The translations under genes were made by a program, and so were the position numbers. From NCBI GenBank assembly GCA_030065875.1, contig JASJCR010000028.1:1-56944 (forward strand): a stretch of DNA of 56,944 bases. The letters run 5' to 3'. Of this stretch, positions 18,046-26,450 are shown piece after piece (position 1 is the stretch's first letter; each line of letters begins with the position of its first letter). Origin of the DNA: Ardenticatenaceae bacterium (lineage in GTDB: Bacteria; Chloroflexota; Anaerolineae; Promineifilales; Promineifilaceae). Under the pieces are notes generated by a model that ran no database searches, had not been told where the DNA came from, and saw nothing but the letters and a program-made list of their open reading frames with translations.

Positions 18046-18951
18046 TTAATTTCGACTGAACTTAAATTTTTTGAGACGAGGCCGTTCGAGGGTGGCCGCT
18101 TCCATGGCGATGTGTGGGTTGGGATGGCCGAGTTCATACACCGTTTTCCTCAGGTACAAAGTTAACTGTTCGCGCCCTTTGAGGTGGGCTAGCTCCTCAA
18201 AATACATCGGGTCACCAATGGTGACTTTAAGGACGCCACCCCTTTGCTTGTTTACTTCGCGCAGAATCAGAGAGAGCCGCAGGGTTAAGCTTAACCGGCT
18301 GACAAATTGAAACATCCGGCCGTTTTGACCGTGGAAGAAAATTGGGACCACGACCGCCTTCGACATCTTAACCATTTTGGCCATAAACAATTTCCACTCT
18401 AGATCAACCACCGGACCCCGACCAAGCGGTCTCAGGGTGGTCGATATCCCGCCTGCTGGAAAAATGACGATCGCCCCGCCATCTTTTAAGGTTTGCATCG
18501 CCTCCCGTTTTGACTGAATATTTCGCAAGACCGCTTCTTTGGTTTCACTAAAATCGATGGGCAGCAAATACTCTTCAATTCGTTCTTCCCGGCAAAGGGC
18601 AGAATTAATCAGGATTTTAAAATTTTGGCGCACCCGGGAGGCGAGATAACAAATGGTCAAGCCGTCCAGAACGCCATAAGGGTGGTTGGCGACAAAAACG
18701 ATGGGGCCTTCGGCCGGAATTTGCGCTAGCTGTGCGGGATCATAATCGAGGGAAATATCGAGATGGTGTAAAGCAGCTTCCCAAAACGAGTTTGAGCCGG
18801 ATGTGAAGTCACCCAGGACATTATCATATATTTTTTCCAGCTTCTTGCGGCCGGAAAGCCTCTCGATGGATGAAATAACCGCTTTTTTGACCGGTGGGTC
18901 ATCCGCGGTTACGTAGGTAAGACGAGAGAATTCATCCAAGTTTTTGTTCAT
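18046..18951 (-). CDS. Lysophospholipid acyltransferase family protein (PlsC-like)
   Basis: The protein has about 301 residues. The acyltransferase block has ANHPYGVLDG, the H-x5-D form found in the subfamily with OlsB/hemolysin-like acyltransferases, then a second motif FPAGGISTTLRPLGRG and a third, VVPIFFHGQNGRMFQ. These enzymes move an acyl chain from ACP or CoA onto a glycerophosphate, ornithine-lipid or related acceptor at the membrane face. The acceptor here cannot be told. I chose the ATG at 18949-18951, which has an AAGGTG site six bases upstream. It converges with the second VWA gene (27-base gap) and is unlinked to other lipid genes. Confidence 0.85.
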   Translation of the reverse strand: MNKNLDEFSRLTYVTADDPPVKKAVISSIERLSGRKKLEKIYDNVLGDFTSGSNSFWEAALHHLDISLDYDPAQLAQIPAEGPIVFVANHPYGVLDGLTICYLASRVRQNFKILINSALCREERIEEYLLPIDFSETKEAVLRNIQSKREAMQTLKDGGAIVIFPAGGISTTLRPLGRGPVVDLEWKLFMAKMVKMSKAVVVPIFFHGQNGRMFQFVSRLSLTLRLSLILREVNKQRGGVLKVTIGDPMYFEELAHLKGREQLTLYLRKTVYELGHPNPHIAMEAATLERPRLKKFKFSRN

Positions 18952-19175
18952 GTGACACCTTAAAATCAAGGGCTGCTGCCAGGATGTATCAAAAATTTGC
19001 TTGTCCGTCTTGTTTCCTGCTTCTCTTTGGTCCCCAGGCTCGCGAAAGTTAAATTTGAGTTCGACTCACCTTTCACAACTATAAGTTATAACCCGCAAAA
19101 ACTCAATAAGTTTTGAAAAATGAATAGCAGATTAGGGGGATATACCGCTCGTCTGTCCGTGATAAACTCGTCGCT

Positions 19176-20558
19176 ATGTCTCGATGCCGAACTGTTTTTA
19201 TCATTTTAGGGGTTTGTATTTTTGTGACTTCCTTCAGCTCCTATGGCAAAGTGGAGCCGGTTTATGCTCAGGATCCAGCCGCTGAGATGTTTCAGCTGAT
19301 CAACAATTTCCGGGCTGAATTGGGATTGCCACCATTTACCTTTAACCCTACTCTGGCCTCAGCCGCCCAGCAGCAGGCGAATTACCTGACGTCCACCAAT
19401 CAATATACCCACACCGGATCCGGTGGCACATCTCCTCAAGATCGGGCTGATGCGCTAGGATACAGCGGTTATGTGGTTGAGAATATCGTTGGCGGGTGGA
19501 AAATGACCCCCAATCAAGGGTTAACGTGGTGGATTAACAGCCCCGTTCACTACAATACGCTGGTATCGACGCGCCATACCCAAGCCGGCACCGGTTACGC
19601 TTTTGGCAACGATCAACATCGTTTTGCCCTGGTTGTCGGAGAACCGGCCGCCCAGCGGACGGCCGCATCACCACCGCCACAGGCGGTGCAGCCTGCGCCT
19701 CTGATCGTTGAACCGGTTGAGCTGGCCCAGCCGGCCGCGGACGGATCGATTGTCCACGTGATGGGCAAGGGGCAGGCGTTGTGGACGCTAGCCGCATATT
19801 ATGAAGTTCCGCTTTCTGACTTGCTGCTGTTTAATAATTTATCGGAAGACGCGTTTGTCCAGCCCGGAGATGAAGTGATTATTCGCTTGGGTGAGGGTCA
19901 GGAGCCGCCCCCCACACCGACTCCACCTCCTTTTCACGTGGTCAAGGAGGGGCAGACATTGTGGACCATCGCGGCGATTTATGATTTAAAATTGTCAGAT
20001 TTGCTGTGGCTCAATTCGCTTTCTGAAGGGGCGTTTATCCAGCCTGGACAAGAAATTATCGTCCGTCTTGACCCCGGTCAGGCCCCGCCCCCAACCGCTA
20101 CCCCGCAGCTAACTTATTTTGTTCGGGAGGGGGATTCTCTGTGGCCGATTGCCGCCACTTTTGGTTTAACTCTGGATGAGCTCCTGGCCTTAAACGGTTT
20201 GACGGCGGATTCACTGCTGCAGCCCGGTCAGGAACTGGTGATTCGCCGCCCTGAGCCCACCCCACACCCACCCACATTTACCCCCATGCCCACGGCAACG
20301 GCGGTCTCAAACAGCGATCCGATTTCGATACGTGATGTGCCGGCCGTCGAGCCCGGCGAAACCGCTACCCCGGCCGCAGCCGTGGCCCTGAATAATCTGG
20401 AAGTCGACCTGGAAAACCCGCCGTTAGACAGTTCACCAATGGAAGCGTCAGCGATTGAACCGGCCGGTTTGCTCAATACCGGCGTCATTTTGGGGGTATT
20501 GGCCGCTTTGATTGGATTAATTGGCTTGATGATGGTCTGGAAGGCCAATCGGCCATAA
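19176..20558 (+). CDS. Exported CAP-domain protein with three LysM repeats and a C-terminal membrane anchor
   Basis: The protein has 460 residues. A signal peptide (about 1-30) is followed by a CAP/SCP domain (about 32-155; FRAELGLPP, ENIVGGW, NSPVHYNTLV with conserved His/Glu positions). Three LysM domains come next, each about 45 residues: VHVMGKGQALWTLAAYY, FHVVKEGQTLWTIAAIY and YFVREGDSLWPIAATFG. Pro/Thr linkers (PPPTPTPPP) separate them, and the protein ends in a single membrane helix before KANRP. LysM binds peptidoglycan or other GlcNAc polymers; bacterial CAP domains have unsettled functions. The layout suggests a wall-associated, membrane-tethered protein. The ATG has no ribosome site and lies close downstream of a GATAAACT-like -10. 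Confidence 0.9.
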   Translation: MSRCRTVFIILGVCIFVTSFSSYGKVEPVYAQDPAAEMFQLINNFRAELGLPPFTFNPTLASAAQQQANYLTSTNQYTHTGSGGTSPQDRADALGYSGYVVENIVGGWKMTPNQGLTWWINSPVHYNTLVSTRHTQAGTGYAFGNDQHRFALVVGEPAAQRTAASPPPQAVQPAPLIVEPVELAQPAADGSIVHVMGKGQALWTLAAYYEVPLSDLLLFNNLSEDAFVQPGDEVIIRLGEGQEPPPTPTPPPFHVVKEGQTLWTIAAIYDLKLSDLLWLNSLSEGAFIQPGQEIIVRLDPGQAPPPTATPQLTYFVREGDSLWPIAATFGLTLDELLALNGLTADSLLQPGQELVIRRPEPTPHPPTFTPMPTATAVSNSDPISIRDVPAVEPGETATPAAAVALNNLEVDLENPPLDSSPMEASAIEPAGLLNTGVILGVLAALIGLIGLMMVWKANRP

Positions 20559-20563
20559 TTAGC

Positions 20564-20998
20564 TTAGGGGCTGTTCAAACGTTCAATTTCCCGCCGAAAT
20601 CTTGTGGCAATGGTTTGGGCCACCACAGTGGCCATTGTGGCATCGCCACCGAGCAGGTCGAGGAAATCAGACCGGGAGAGGACAAAACAGGTTGTGGGCT
20701 GCCGGGCAAATACGGTTGCCGTGCGTTTTCCTTCAGACAAAAGGGCCAATTCGCCAAAAAAATCGGTTGGCCCGAAGGTGCTGACGCTAAATTCATTTCC
20801 TTCAGGGTTTTGGCGAATCGCTTCCGCCTGACCGGAGGCAATGATATACAACCCCACCCCCACACTCCCCTGAGAGACAATCGCCTGATCGGGATCGTAT
20901 GACCGTTTAACAAAAAGAGGGGCGAGACGCTGCCGCTGCCGCTTTGTCAGCCCCTTGAATATGGGAATGACCTCAATAAAACGCTCAATTTTTTTCAT
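20564..20998 (-). CDS. Single-domain cyclic-nucleotide-binding protein
   Basis: The protein has 144 residues and consists of one CRP-type CNB domain. The beta roll includes the phosphate-binding cassette FFGELALLSEGKRTATV, in which the Glu and Arg that contact the cyclic nucleotide are both present. There is no helix-turn-helix, so it is not a classical CRP regulator, and it could act as a sensor subunit for another protein. It converges with the CAP-LysM gene (5-base gap). A candidate promoter (ATGACA, 18 bases, TACGAT) places the likely transcript start at or next to the ATG, so translation may be leaderless. Confidence 0.88.
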   Translation of the reverse strand: MKKIERFIEVIPIFKGLTKRQRQRLAPLFVKRSYDPDQAIVSQGSVGVGLYIIASGQAEAIRQNPEGNEFSVSTFGPTDFFGELALLSEGKRTATVFARQPTTCFVLSRSDFLDLLGGDATMATVVAQTIATRFRREIERLNSP

Positions 20999-21005
20999 AT
21001 CTGTG

Positions 21006-21035
21006 ATCGTATCATCCCTTCAAACCGCATGTCAT
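21006..21035 (-). promoter_or_regulatory. Candidate promoter of the cyclic-nucleotide-binding gene
   Basis: Read on the minus strand, -35 ATGACA (21035-21030) is followed after 18 bases by -10 TACGAT (21011-21006). Only seven bases separate the -10 from the ATG at 20998, and there is no ribosome site, which is consistent with a leaderless mRNA. Confidence 0.5.
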
Positions 21036-21087
21036 CGTCAAAAATAGCCAAAATAGGAGAATTTGGAGAACAAGAGTGACCAAAAAT

Positions 21088-22833
21088 TTATTCGTCAAGG
21101 AGATAAACCGGTTCTCGATAATAGCGAATGGCGTTTCTTTGAACCTTTTCCTCTAACATCTGGTTTAGCCAGCGGTTTTTTTCATGCAGCGGCCGATCTG
21201 ATATCAAAATATCGATATCCATGTTGAGGCGCAAAACCCGGCCGGGAATGATAAATCGGGTAATCCCGGCCGGAAAATATCGGCCGGAAAGGGTGACCTG
21301 CATCACCTGAGAGACCGAGTATTCGGGAAATATGACCAGACCGGAGAAAGCCGGGTACTCCGATCGCAAAATGCGAATATTCTTCTCCAGCGTGCGCTCG
21401 ACCTGAGCGTTTCCGATATATGATTCGGTTAATCGGTTGAGGGCATCCAGACGATTAACACCCACGGCCGGTTGAACCAAAAAGGTGCGATTGTCGTTGA
21501 GCTGCAGATAGCACAGCGCCCCATACTCAAAAAGCTCTTCATCCGCCTTGTCCGGCTCAGTTGGGACCAGAGAGATATCTTCAAGTTTGGAGAGCAACTC
21601 GATCAATTGATCACCCTCAATACCCAGAATGACGTGGAACCAGGTATGAAGATCCAGCCCCTGTTCCTGATCGGTGATTTGCACGACCGCATGGGGAAAC
21701 CCCAGCTGTTTCATTGCGGCCGTGCGGGTAGCCCCATCCAAAACCATAAATTTATTTTCCACTTCAGTCACAATCGGAGGATTGGCCAGCACTCTTTCTT
21801 CCATCAGGCGAATTTTGAGCCGGTCCACCCGTTTTTGATCGATACTTTCATGCGGAAAGATTTTGCTCATCGGTATAATTCGGAGGGGCAAAACCGCTTC
21901 AAATTTAAGCCCCTGGATAAACTCGGCGATTTCCTCGGCGATATGCAGCGTGGCTTGCAGAAAGGCATCGCGGGTAATTGAACCGATATGCGGAGTGGCG
22001 ATGACGTGCGGATGCAGCAAAAGAGGGTCAAAATGGTCTGTTTTTGAGGGGGAAACATCCATGGCGATACCGGAGAGATGATGGGCGTTGAGGGCTTCAA
22101 GCAAAGGTTGATCCTCAATAATTTCCCGTTTAGCCGTATTGATTAAATAAGCTCCTTTTTTCATTTTCGCCAATTCTCTGGTGCCGATCATATATTTTGT
22201 GTCCGGCCGCAAAGGGACGTGTATGGAAACAAAATCAGATCGATGAAGAAGATCGGTCAGATCAACGGATTCGACTTCCTCCATCTCTAGCTGCGGGGTA
22301 TTTCGTTTTTGATTGACCAGGATTTTCATGCCGAACGCCTGCGCGCGCCTGGCAACCTCTCGACCGATCCGGCCGTAGCCAATGATGCCCAACGTTTTTC
22401 CGGATAAACCGGTACCCATTGAGGCAGCAGGCAATTTTTGACCTTCTTTAGCGTCCCGATTGATCATGGGAATTTGACGGGCAATGGCCAAAATTAGGCC
22501 GAGGGTGTGTTCGGCAACGGCGATCGAATGGGCATCTGGGTGGGTGACAATGGCGATTTGACGGCTTTTGGCTACTGCAAAATCGATATTGTCTACACCT
22601 GCGCCAATCGTGCCGATCATGCGCAAATGAACCCCACGCTCAATCGTTTCGGCACTCACTTTTATGGACCGGGAGACCACTAAAATATCGTATTGGCTGA
22701 TAATTTGGTTGAGATGATCGTATTCGATGCCTGGACGATAGGATACATCGCCGACGGACTCAAGCGTTTCTTTTGCCTTGAGTGGTAGGTCTGCACATAC
22801 CAGAATACGAGGTTTGCGTTCCTGGTGACTCAT
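21088..22833 (-). CDS. D-2-hydroxyacid dehydrogenase (PGDH-like) fused to a ParB/SbnI/SerK-like domain
   Basis: The protein has about 581 residues. The first roughly 310 form a phosphoglycerate-dehydrogenase-like domain: GTIGAGVDNID, NAD motif GYGRIG (152-157) and ATPHIGS with His282. The usual catalytic Arg of NxARG is replaced (NTAKRE, Lys235), and the catalytic Glu expected after LDVFxxEP is absent (MDVSPSKTDHF). From about 315 a ParB/Srx-fold domain follows: IPMSKIFPHE, then DGATRTAAMKQLGF (366-) and LHTWFHVI. This pattern resembles SbnI and archaeal SerK, which phosphorylate free L-serine. A phosphoserine-linked role is therefore plausible but unproven. AGGAGAA lies about six bases before the chosen ATG. 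Confidence 0.75.
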   Translation of the reverse strand: MSHQERKPRILVCADLPLKAKETLESVGDVSYRPGIEYDHLNQIISQYDILVVSRSIKVSAETIERGVHLRMIGTIGAGVDNIDFAVAKSRQIAIVTHPDAHSIAVAEHTLGLILAIARQIPMINRDAKEGQKLPAASMGTGLSGKTLGIIGYGRIGREVARRAQAFGMKILVNQKRNTPQLEMEEVESVDLTDLLHRSDFVSIHVPLRPDTKYMIGTRELAKMKKGAYLINTAKREIIEDQPLLEALNAHHLSGIAMDVSPSKTDHFDPLLLHPHVIATPHIGSITRDAFLQATLHIAEEIAEFIQGLKFEAVLPLRIIPMSKIFPHESIDQKRVDRLKIRLMEERVLANPPIVTEVENKFMVLDGATRTAAMKQLGFPHAVVQITDQEQGLDLHTWFHVILGIEGDQLIELLSKLEDISLVPTEPDKADEELFEYGALCYLQLNDNRTFLVQPAVGVNRLDALNRLTESYIGNAQVERTLEKNIRILRSEYPAFSGLVIFPEYSVSQVMQVTLSGRYFPAGITRFIIPGRVLRLNMDIDILISDRPLHEKNRWLNQMLEEKVQRNAIRYYREPVYLLDE

Positions 22834-22915
22834 GGAAATTCTCCTGGGAAGAGGGTTTACTTTATAGGTTATGTTCGCACTGGCCGAGTCGCGCAGAGGC
22901 AATTAGCCTCTAAAA

Positions 22916-24433
22916 TTAATCTTCAATGTCCAGGTCTAACTCTATTTCAATATCGCTGGTGTCGAGTTTGCCGGTGTCAATGGCGATAGGAATCATCAGA
23001 CGCGCTTCAACCCCTTGACCGTCCTCGCGATTTTGCAAATAACATTTGCCACCTGCACCCCAAATAACTGAAGCCACTGTGGGTAGACCCAGCCCCATGC
23101 CTTCCACCTCGCCCGTAAAGCTTTTTTCCGATTGAAAATACGGCCGCCAGATCATTCTGATTTGTTCGGGCGTTAGAGAGGTGCCGTTGTCGCGCACTAA
23201 AAACTCAACGGCCGGCTGCTCGTCGTCCGCCACGATGTGGATATCGACCTCGGGCGTGTTTTCTGGATGAAATTTTTTGGCGTTTTCTAATAGTTCCCAC
23301 AAAATGACGTCCATTGATTCGACGGACAAAACGAGTTTTGTTTGCTCGATTTGTGGATCAAGATGAATATTGACGTTTTTGAGATTAAGCGCTTCGGAAA
23401 TTTGCTGAATGCTTTGAGGCAGCTGCTGAACCCGGGTTTGGTTGGAAGAGTGGGCGATCGTGGGAATGTCGACGTAGCGCAGCACATCCTCAACCGCTCC
23501 CCGCAGCCTTTCCCCGTGCTCGAGCGCGGTGTTGAGCAGCGCTTGAATATCCTCTGGGGAGAGTTCAGAGACGTAATTGGCCAAAAATTGCACCCCGGAA
23601 TACATGCCGATCAGGGGTGTACGCATTTTGTGATGAATCGCCCGCTGGAATTTCCACATATCCTGTTTGACGGTCATTTGATTGGTCACGTCGCGCAGGC
23701 TTATGACCCAAACCATCTCTGAGGCCGAAAGGAGGTGGTCCAGGGTATCAACCTGCAGCCAGAGGGCCGGGGCGCGCTTGGTTTCCGGGCGGACGAGATA
23801 GCGAGAGGTTTGATCTTCCGGCCAGCCAGGCCACTTCTGCCAGGCGGATTCCGGTTCAAGCTGATACCGTTCCTGAGCCAGCGTTAAAAACTTTTCGTCA
23901 ATTGGAGCTTCCATATCAACCGGCAAACCGAGATAGAGGCGGGCTTGATGGTTGGCAAACTGGCATGCCCCATCTTCCGTAACCAGCATATACCCATTCT
24001 CTGATAATTCAGCAACCAGCCGGAATTTGGTCTGCTCATCCACCAGGCGGCGGAAGCGATTGAGGCGCGTAATCGTCCGTACGCGGGCACGAAGCTCCAG
24101 GCTGTCGTACGGTTTGGGAATAAAATCGTCTGCGCCGGCCTGAATGCCTTCCATGCGGGCATGGCGATCATCAAAGGCGGTGATCATGATAATGGGGATT
24201 TCTTTTGTTGCCGGATTGCTGCGCACCTGACGACACACTTCAAAGCCATCCATAACCGGCATCCGCACGTCGAGCAGTATCAGATCGGGCTTAAATTCGT
24301 CGATTTTGCGGAGGGCTTCGACCCCGTTTTCGGCAAAGTCCAGCTCGTAATTTTCATCTACCAATAAGCGATGTAGATGGTTGCGCATTAATGCCTGATC
24401 ATCAACTACAAGGACTCGACTCATATAGTTCAT
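22916..24433 (-). CDS. Response receiver-PAS-histidine kinase hybrid
   Basis: The protein has about 505 residues. It has an N-terminal receiver (VLVVDDQ, phospho-Asp about 55 in LILLDVRMPVMDG, KP motif), a PAS-like segment (about 135-245; GYMLVTEDGACQFANHQ) and then a kinase core. The H box is AIHHKMRTPLIG (His about 268), the N box WELLENAKKFHPEN, G1 VRDNGTSL and G2 GMGLGLPTV. The receiver lying first suggests that it is a phosphorelay intermediate which adjusts the kinase. The start is uncertain: ATGs at 24451, 24433 and 24424 are all possible, none with a strong ribosome site. The C-terminal tail is very acidic (DLDIED). No stand-alone partner is adjacent. Confidence 0.88.
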   Translation of the reverse strand: MNYMSRVLVVDDQALMRNHLHRLLVDENYELDFAENGVEALRKIDEFKPDLILLDVRMPVMDGFEVCRQVRSNPATKEIPIIMITAFDDRHARMEGIQAGADDFIPKPYDSLELRARVRTITRLNRFRRLVDEQTKFRLVAELSENGYMLVTEDGACQFANHQARLYLGLPVDMEAPIDEKFLTLAQERYQLEPESAWQKWPGWPEDQTSRYLVRPETKRAPALWLQVDTLDHLLSASEMVWVISLRDVTNQMTVKQDMWKFQRAIHHKMRTPLIGMYSGVQFLANYVSELSPEDIQALLNTALEHGERLRGAVEDVLRYVDIPTIAHSSNQTRVQQLPQSIQQISEALNLKNVNIHLDPQIEQTKLVLSVESMDVILWELLENAKKFHPENTPEVDIHIVADDEQPAVEFLVRDNGTSLTPEQIRMIWRPYFQSEKSFTGEVEGMGLGLPTVASVIWGAGGKCYLQNREDGQGVEARLMIPIAIDTGKLDTSDIEIELDLDIED

Positions 24434-24539
24434 ACGGTCACTCAAAAGCATAGAGAGATAATGAATGGTGGAGTAGGTTGCACCTACCTAGACTAAAGGT
24501 TAATGATAACTCAAATTGAACGGATTCCCTAACGGCCGC

Positions 24540-25343
24540 CTATTCATCCATTTCCATTAAATCAGCCAAAAATTCAGCCACAAGGCCGTTAAAGACGTCG
24601 GATTGCTCCATATTTGGCAAATGACCGGCGTTTTCCAGAATGTATAAATTAGATCCGGGTATTTGGCTCTGCATTTCCATAACTTCGTCTACCGGAATTA
24701 TCTGGTCATCTTCTCCATGAATAATTAAGGTTGGGACAGAGATTTTTTCCAGTATCGGGGTTGAATCCGGCCGTTCTTTCATCGCCTGCAGGGCGTTGAT
24801 CGCTCCTTCAGGAGACGTTTGATTTAAAATATCAAATACAAACCCAACCAGCTCTTCGTTGTTGTCTAGAGAAGCAGGGGAGAACAGCTTGGGGAGCATT
24901 TCGCGATTAAACGTTTCCAACCCTTTTTTCTTAATTTTGGAAACGGCCGCATTCCGGCCGGATTTTGCCGTGTCGCTGTCCGGTAAGGCGCGAGTGGCGG
25001 TTAAAATTAACCCTTTGACGCGCTGGGGAAATTGCTTCACAAACTCAAAGGCGATGTAACCGCCCATGGAAAGCCCGCAAATGACAACCGGTTCGGTTAT
25101 CCCCAGATTGTCGAGCAAATCGGCACACTGCTGGGCCATCAGGGCCAGAGATATTGACCCCGCTGGGGTATCTGACGCCCCGTGACCGGGTAAATCAGGG
25201 CCGATGATCCGAGCCATATCGTATAAATCATCATATTGGGGGGCCCAGATGCCGTTATTTAGGGGGAATCCGTGGATTAGAAGCATGGTTTGCGGCCCAC
25301 AGGTATCCATGTAAGCCATGTGAAAATTTTGATTTGGGGTCAT
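24540..25343 (-). CDS. Alpha/beta-hydrolase
   Basis: The protein has 267 residues. The oxyanion region is LLIHGFPLNNGIW, the nucleophile elbow GLSMGG carries Ser92, the acidic residue lies in HGEDDQIIP, and the catalytic His is in NAGHLPNMEQ. The closest known styles are PcaD/RutD-like esterases or enol-lactonases, but no pathway neighbours allow a substrate to be named. A signal peptide is absent, so it is cytosolic. An AGGA site lies about seven bases before the ATG. It is followed on the same strand by the REC-PAS-kinase after a 106-base gap. Confidence 0.88.
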   Translation of the reverse strand: MTPNQNFHMAYMDTCGPQTMLLIHGFPLNNGIWAPQYDDLYDMARIIGPDLPGHGASDTPAGSISLALMAQQCADLLDNLGITEPVVICGLSMGGYIAFEFVKQFPQRVKGLILTATRALPDSDTAKSGRNAAVSKIKKKGLETFNREMLPKLFSPASLDNNEELVGFVFDILNQTSPEGAINALQAMKERPDSTPILEKISVPTLIIHGEDDQIIPVDEVMEMQSQIPGSNLYILENAGHLPNMEQSDVFNGLVAEFLADLMEMDE

Positions 25344-25469
25344 GATCTGTCCTGTCAGGGTCTTATGCTACTTGTTTGATTTGGAAGGGATGTAGGCGTA
25401 ATTTTCCAATCGCGTCTACCTCAATAAGCCACACCGAATTAGCATAAGGCCAGATTTGTAAACTATTTC

Positions 25470-26366
25470 TCACCACTCTTTTGAGAATTGTACACCGGTT
25501 TTTAATGTTTGAAGATAAATGTCAACCGTATCGTCGATATTTTTACCATAACCACCGGCCATGGTAACCGCGATCGGCCGCTTAGCCTTTTTTAGGCGGC
25601 GAAAAACGAGTTCATCGCGTCGGCGAAGTCCGGTTTTGGTGAGGGAAAGCTTCCCCAGACGATCCCCCTTGTGTGGATCAGCCCCGGCTAAATAAATGAC
25701 CCAGTCCGGTTTTGCCTCGTTTAGCGCCCGTTCAAGACCCTCTTCCAGGGCGGCCAGATATGCGTCATCACCGCAAGCAACCGGCAGCCCGATATCGAGA
25801 TCTGAGCGCGCCTTCCGTGCTGGGAAATTGTCCTGGCAGTGGATGGAAAATGTATAAATTGTGGGATCATCGGCCGTAATGAGCGCCGTTCCGTTTCCCT
25901 GATGAACATCACAATCGACAACGAGGGCGCGTTGAATCAAGCGCTCTCGTTGGAGGGTGCGTGCGGCGATGACCGCATCGTTAAAGATACAAAAGCCCTG
26001 CGGCCGGTCATATTGGGCATGATGTGTCCCGCCACCCGTGGTGGCCGCCAGGCCGTCCTGGATCGATCGTCGGGCGGCCGCAATGGTGGCCCCCACAGTA
26101 TGAAACACACGCACGGCCAGTTCGGGAGACCACGGCAGCCCTAACTCACGTTCATATTGACGCGGCAGCGTGCCCTGCTGGATTTGCTGAATGTAGGCGG
26201 CCGAATGGGCGAGAAGTAAATCTTCCGTCGTAGCCCGGGGAGCAGGGCGCAGGGTGACGATTTGCTCCTGCTCCAGCCGTTCGCGCAGCAGGCGGTATTT
26301 TTCCAGCGGAAAGCGGTGATGGGGTGGTAATTCAAATTCTAAATGGTCGTAATAGTAGGTGTGCAT
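25470..26366 (-). CDS. Histone-deacetylase-family (AcuC/HDAC11-like) amidohydrolase
   Basis: The protein has 298 residues. The zinc-deacetylase fold is shown by GGGTHHA, VVDCDVHQGNGTA (the Asp and His ligands), FSIHCQDNFPAR and LAGADPHKGDRLG (second Asp ligand), with GGYG near the end. The bacterial family includes acetoin-utilisation AcuC and acetylpolyamine amidohydrolases, which remove acetyl groups from lysines or polyamines. The length and the class-IV-like sequence fit HDAC11-type members. The target here is unknown. It is divergent to the C39-peptidase gene with an 84-base spacer that must hold both promoters. Confidence 0.9.
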   Translation of the reverse strand: MHTYYYDHLEFELPPHHRFPLEKYRLLRERLEQEQIVTLRPAPRATTEDLLLAHSAAYIQQIQQGTLPRQYERELGLPWSPELAVRVFHTVGATIAAARRSIQDGLAATTGGGTHHAQYDRPQGFCIFNDAVIAARTLQRERLIQRALVVDCDVHQGNGTALITADDPTIYTFSIHCQDNFPARKARSDLDIGLPVACGDDAYLAALEEGLERALNEAKPDWVIYLAGADPHKGDRLGKLSLTKTGLRRRDELVFRRLKKAKRPIAVTMAGGYGKNIDDTVDIYLQTLKTGVQFSKEW

Positions 26367-26450
26367 ATCGGGCGGCCGTAGATGAGGCGTTGATAATTTG
26401 TGGTCGTATGCTGCAGTTTGATGACCCCGTCTTCAGCTATACTCAATTGT

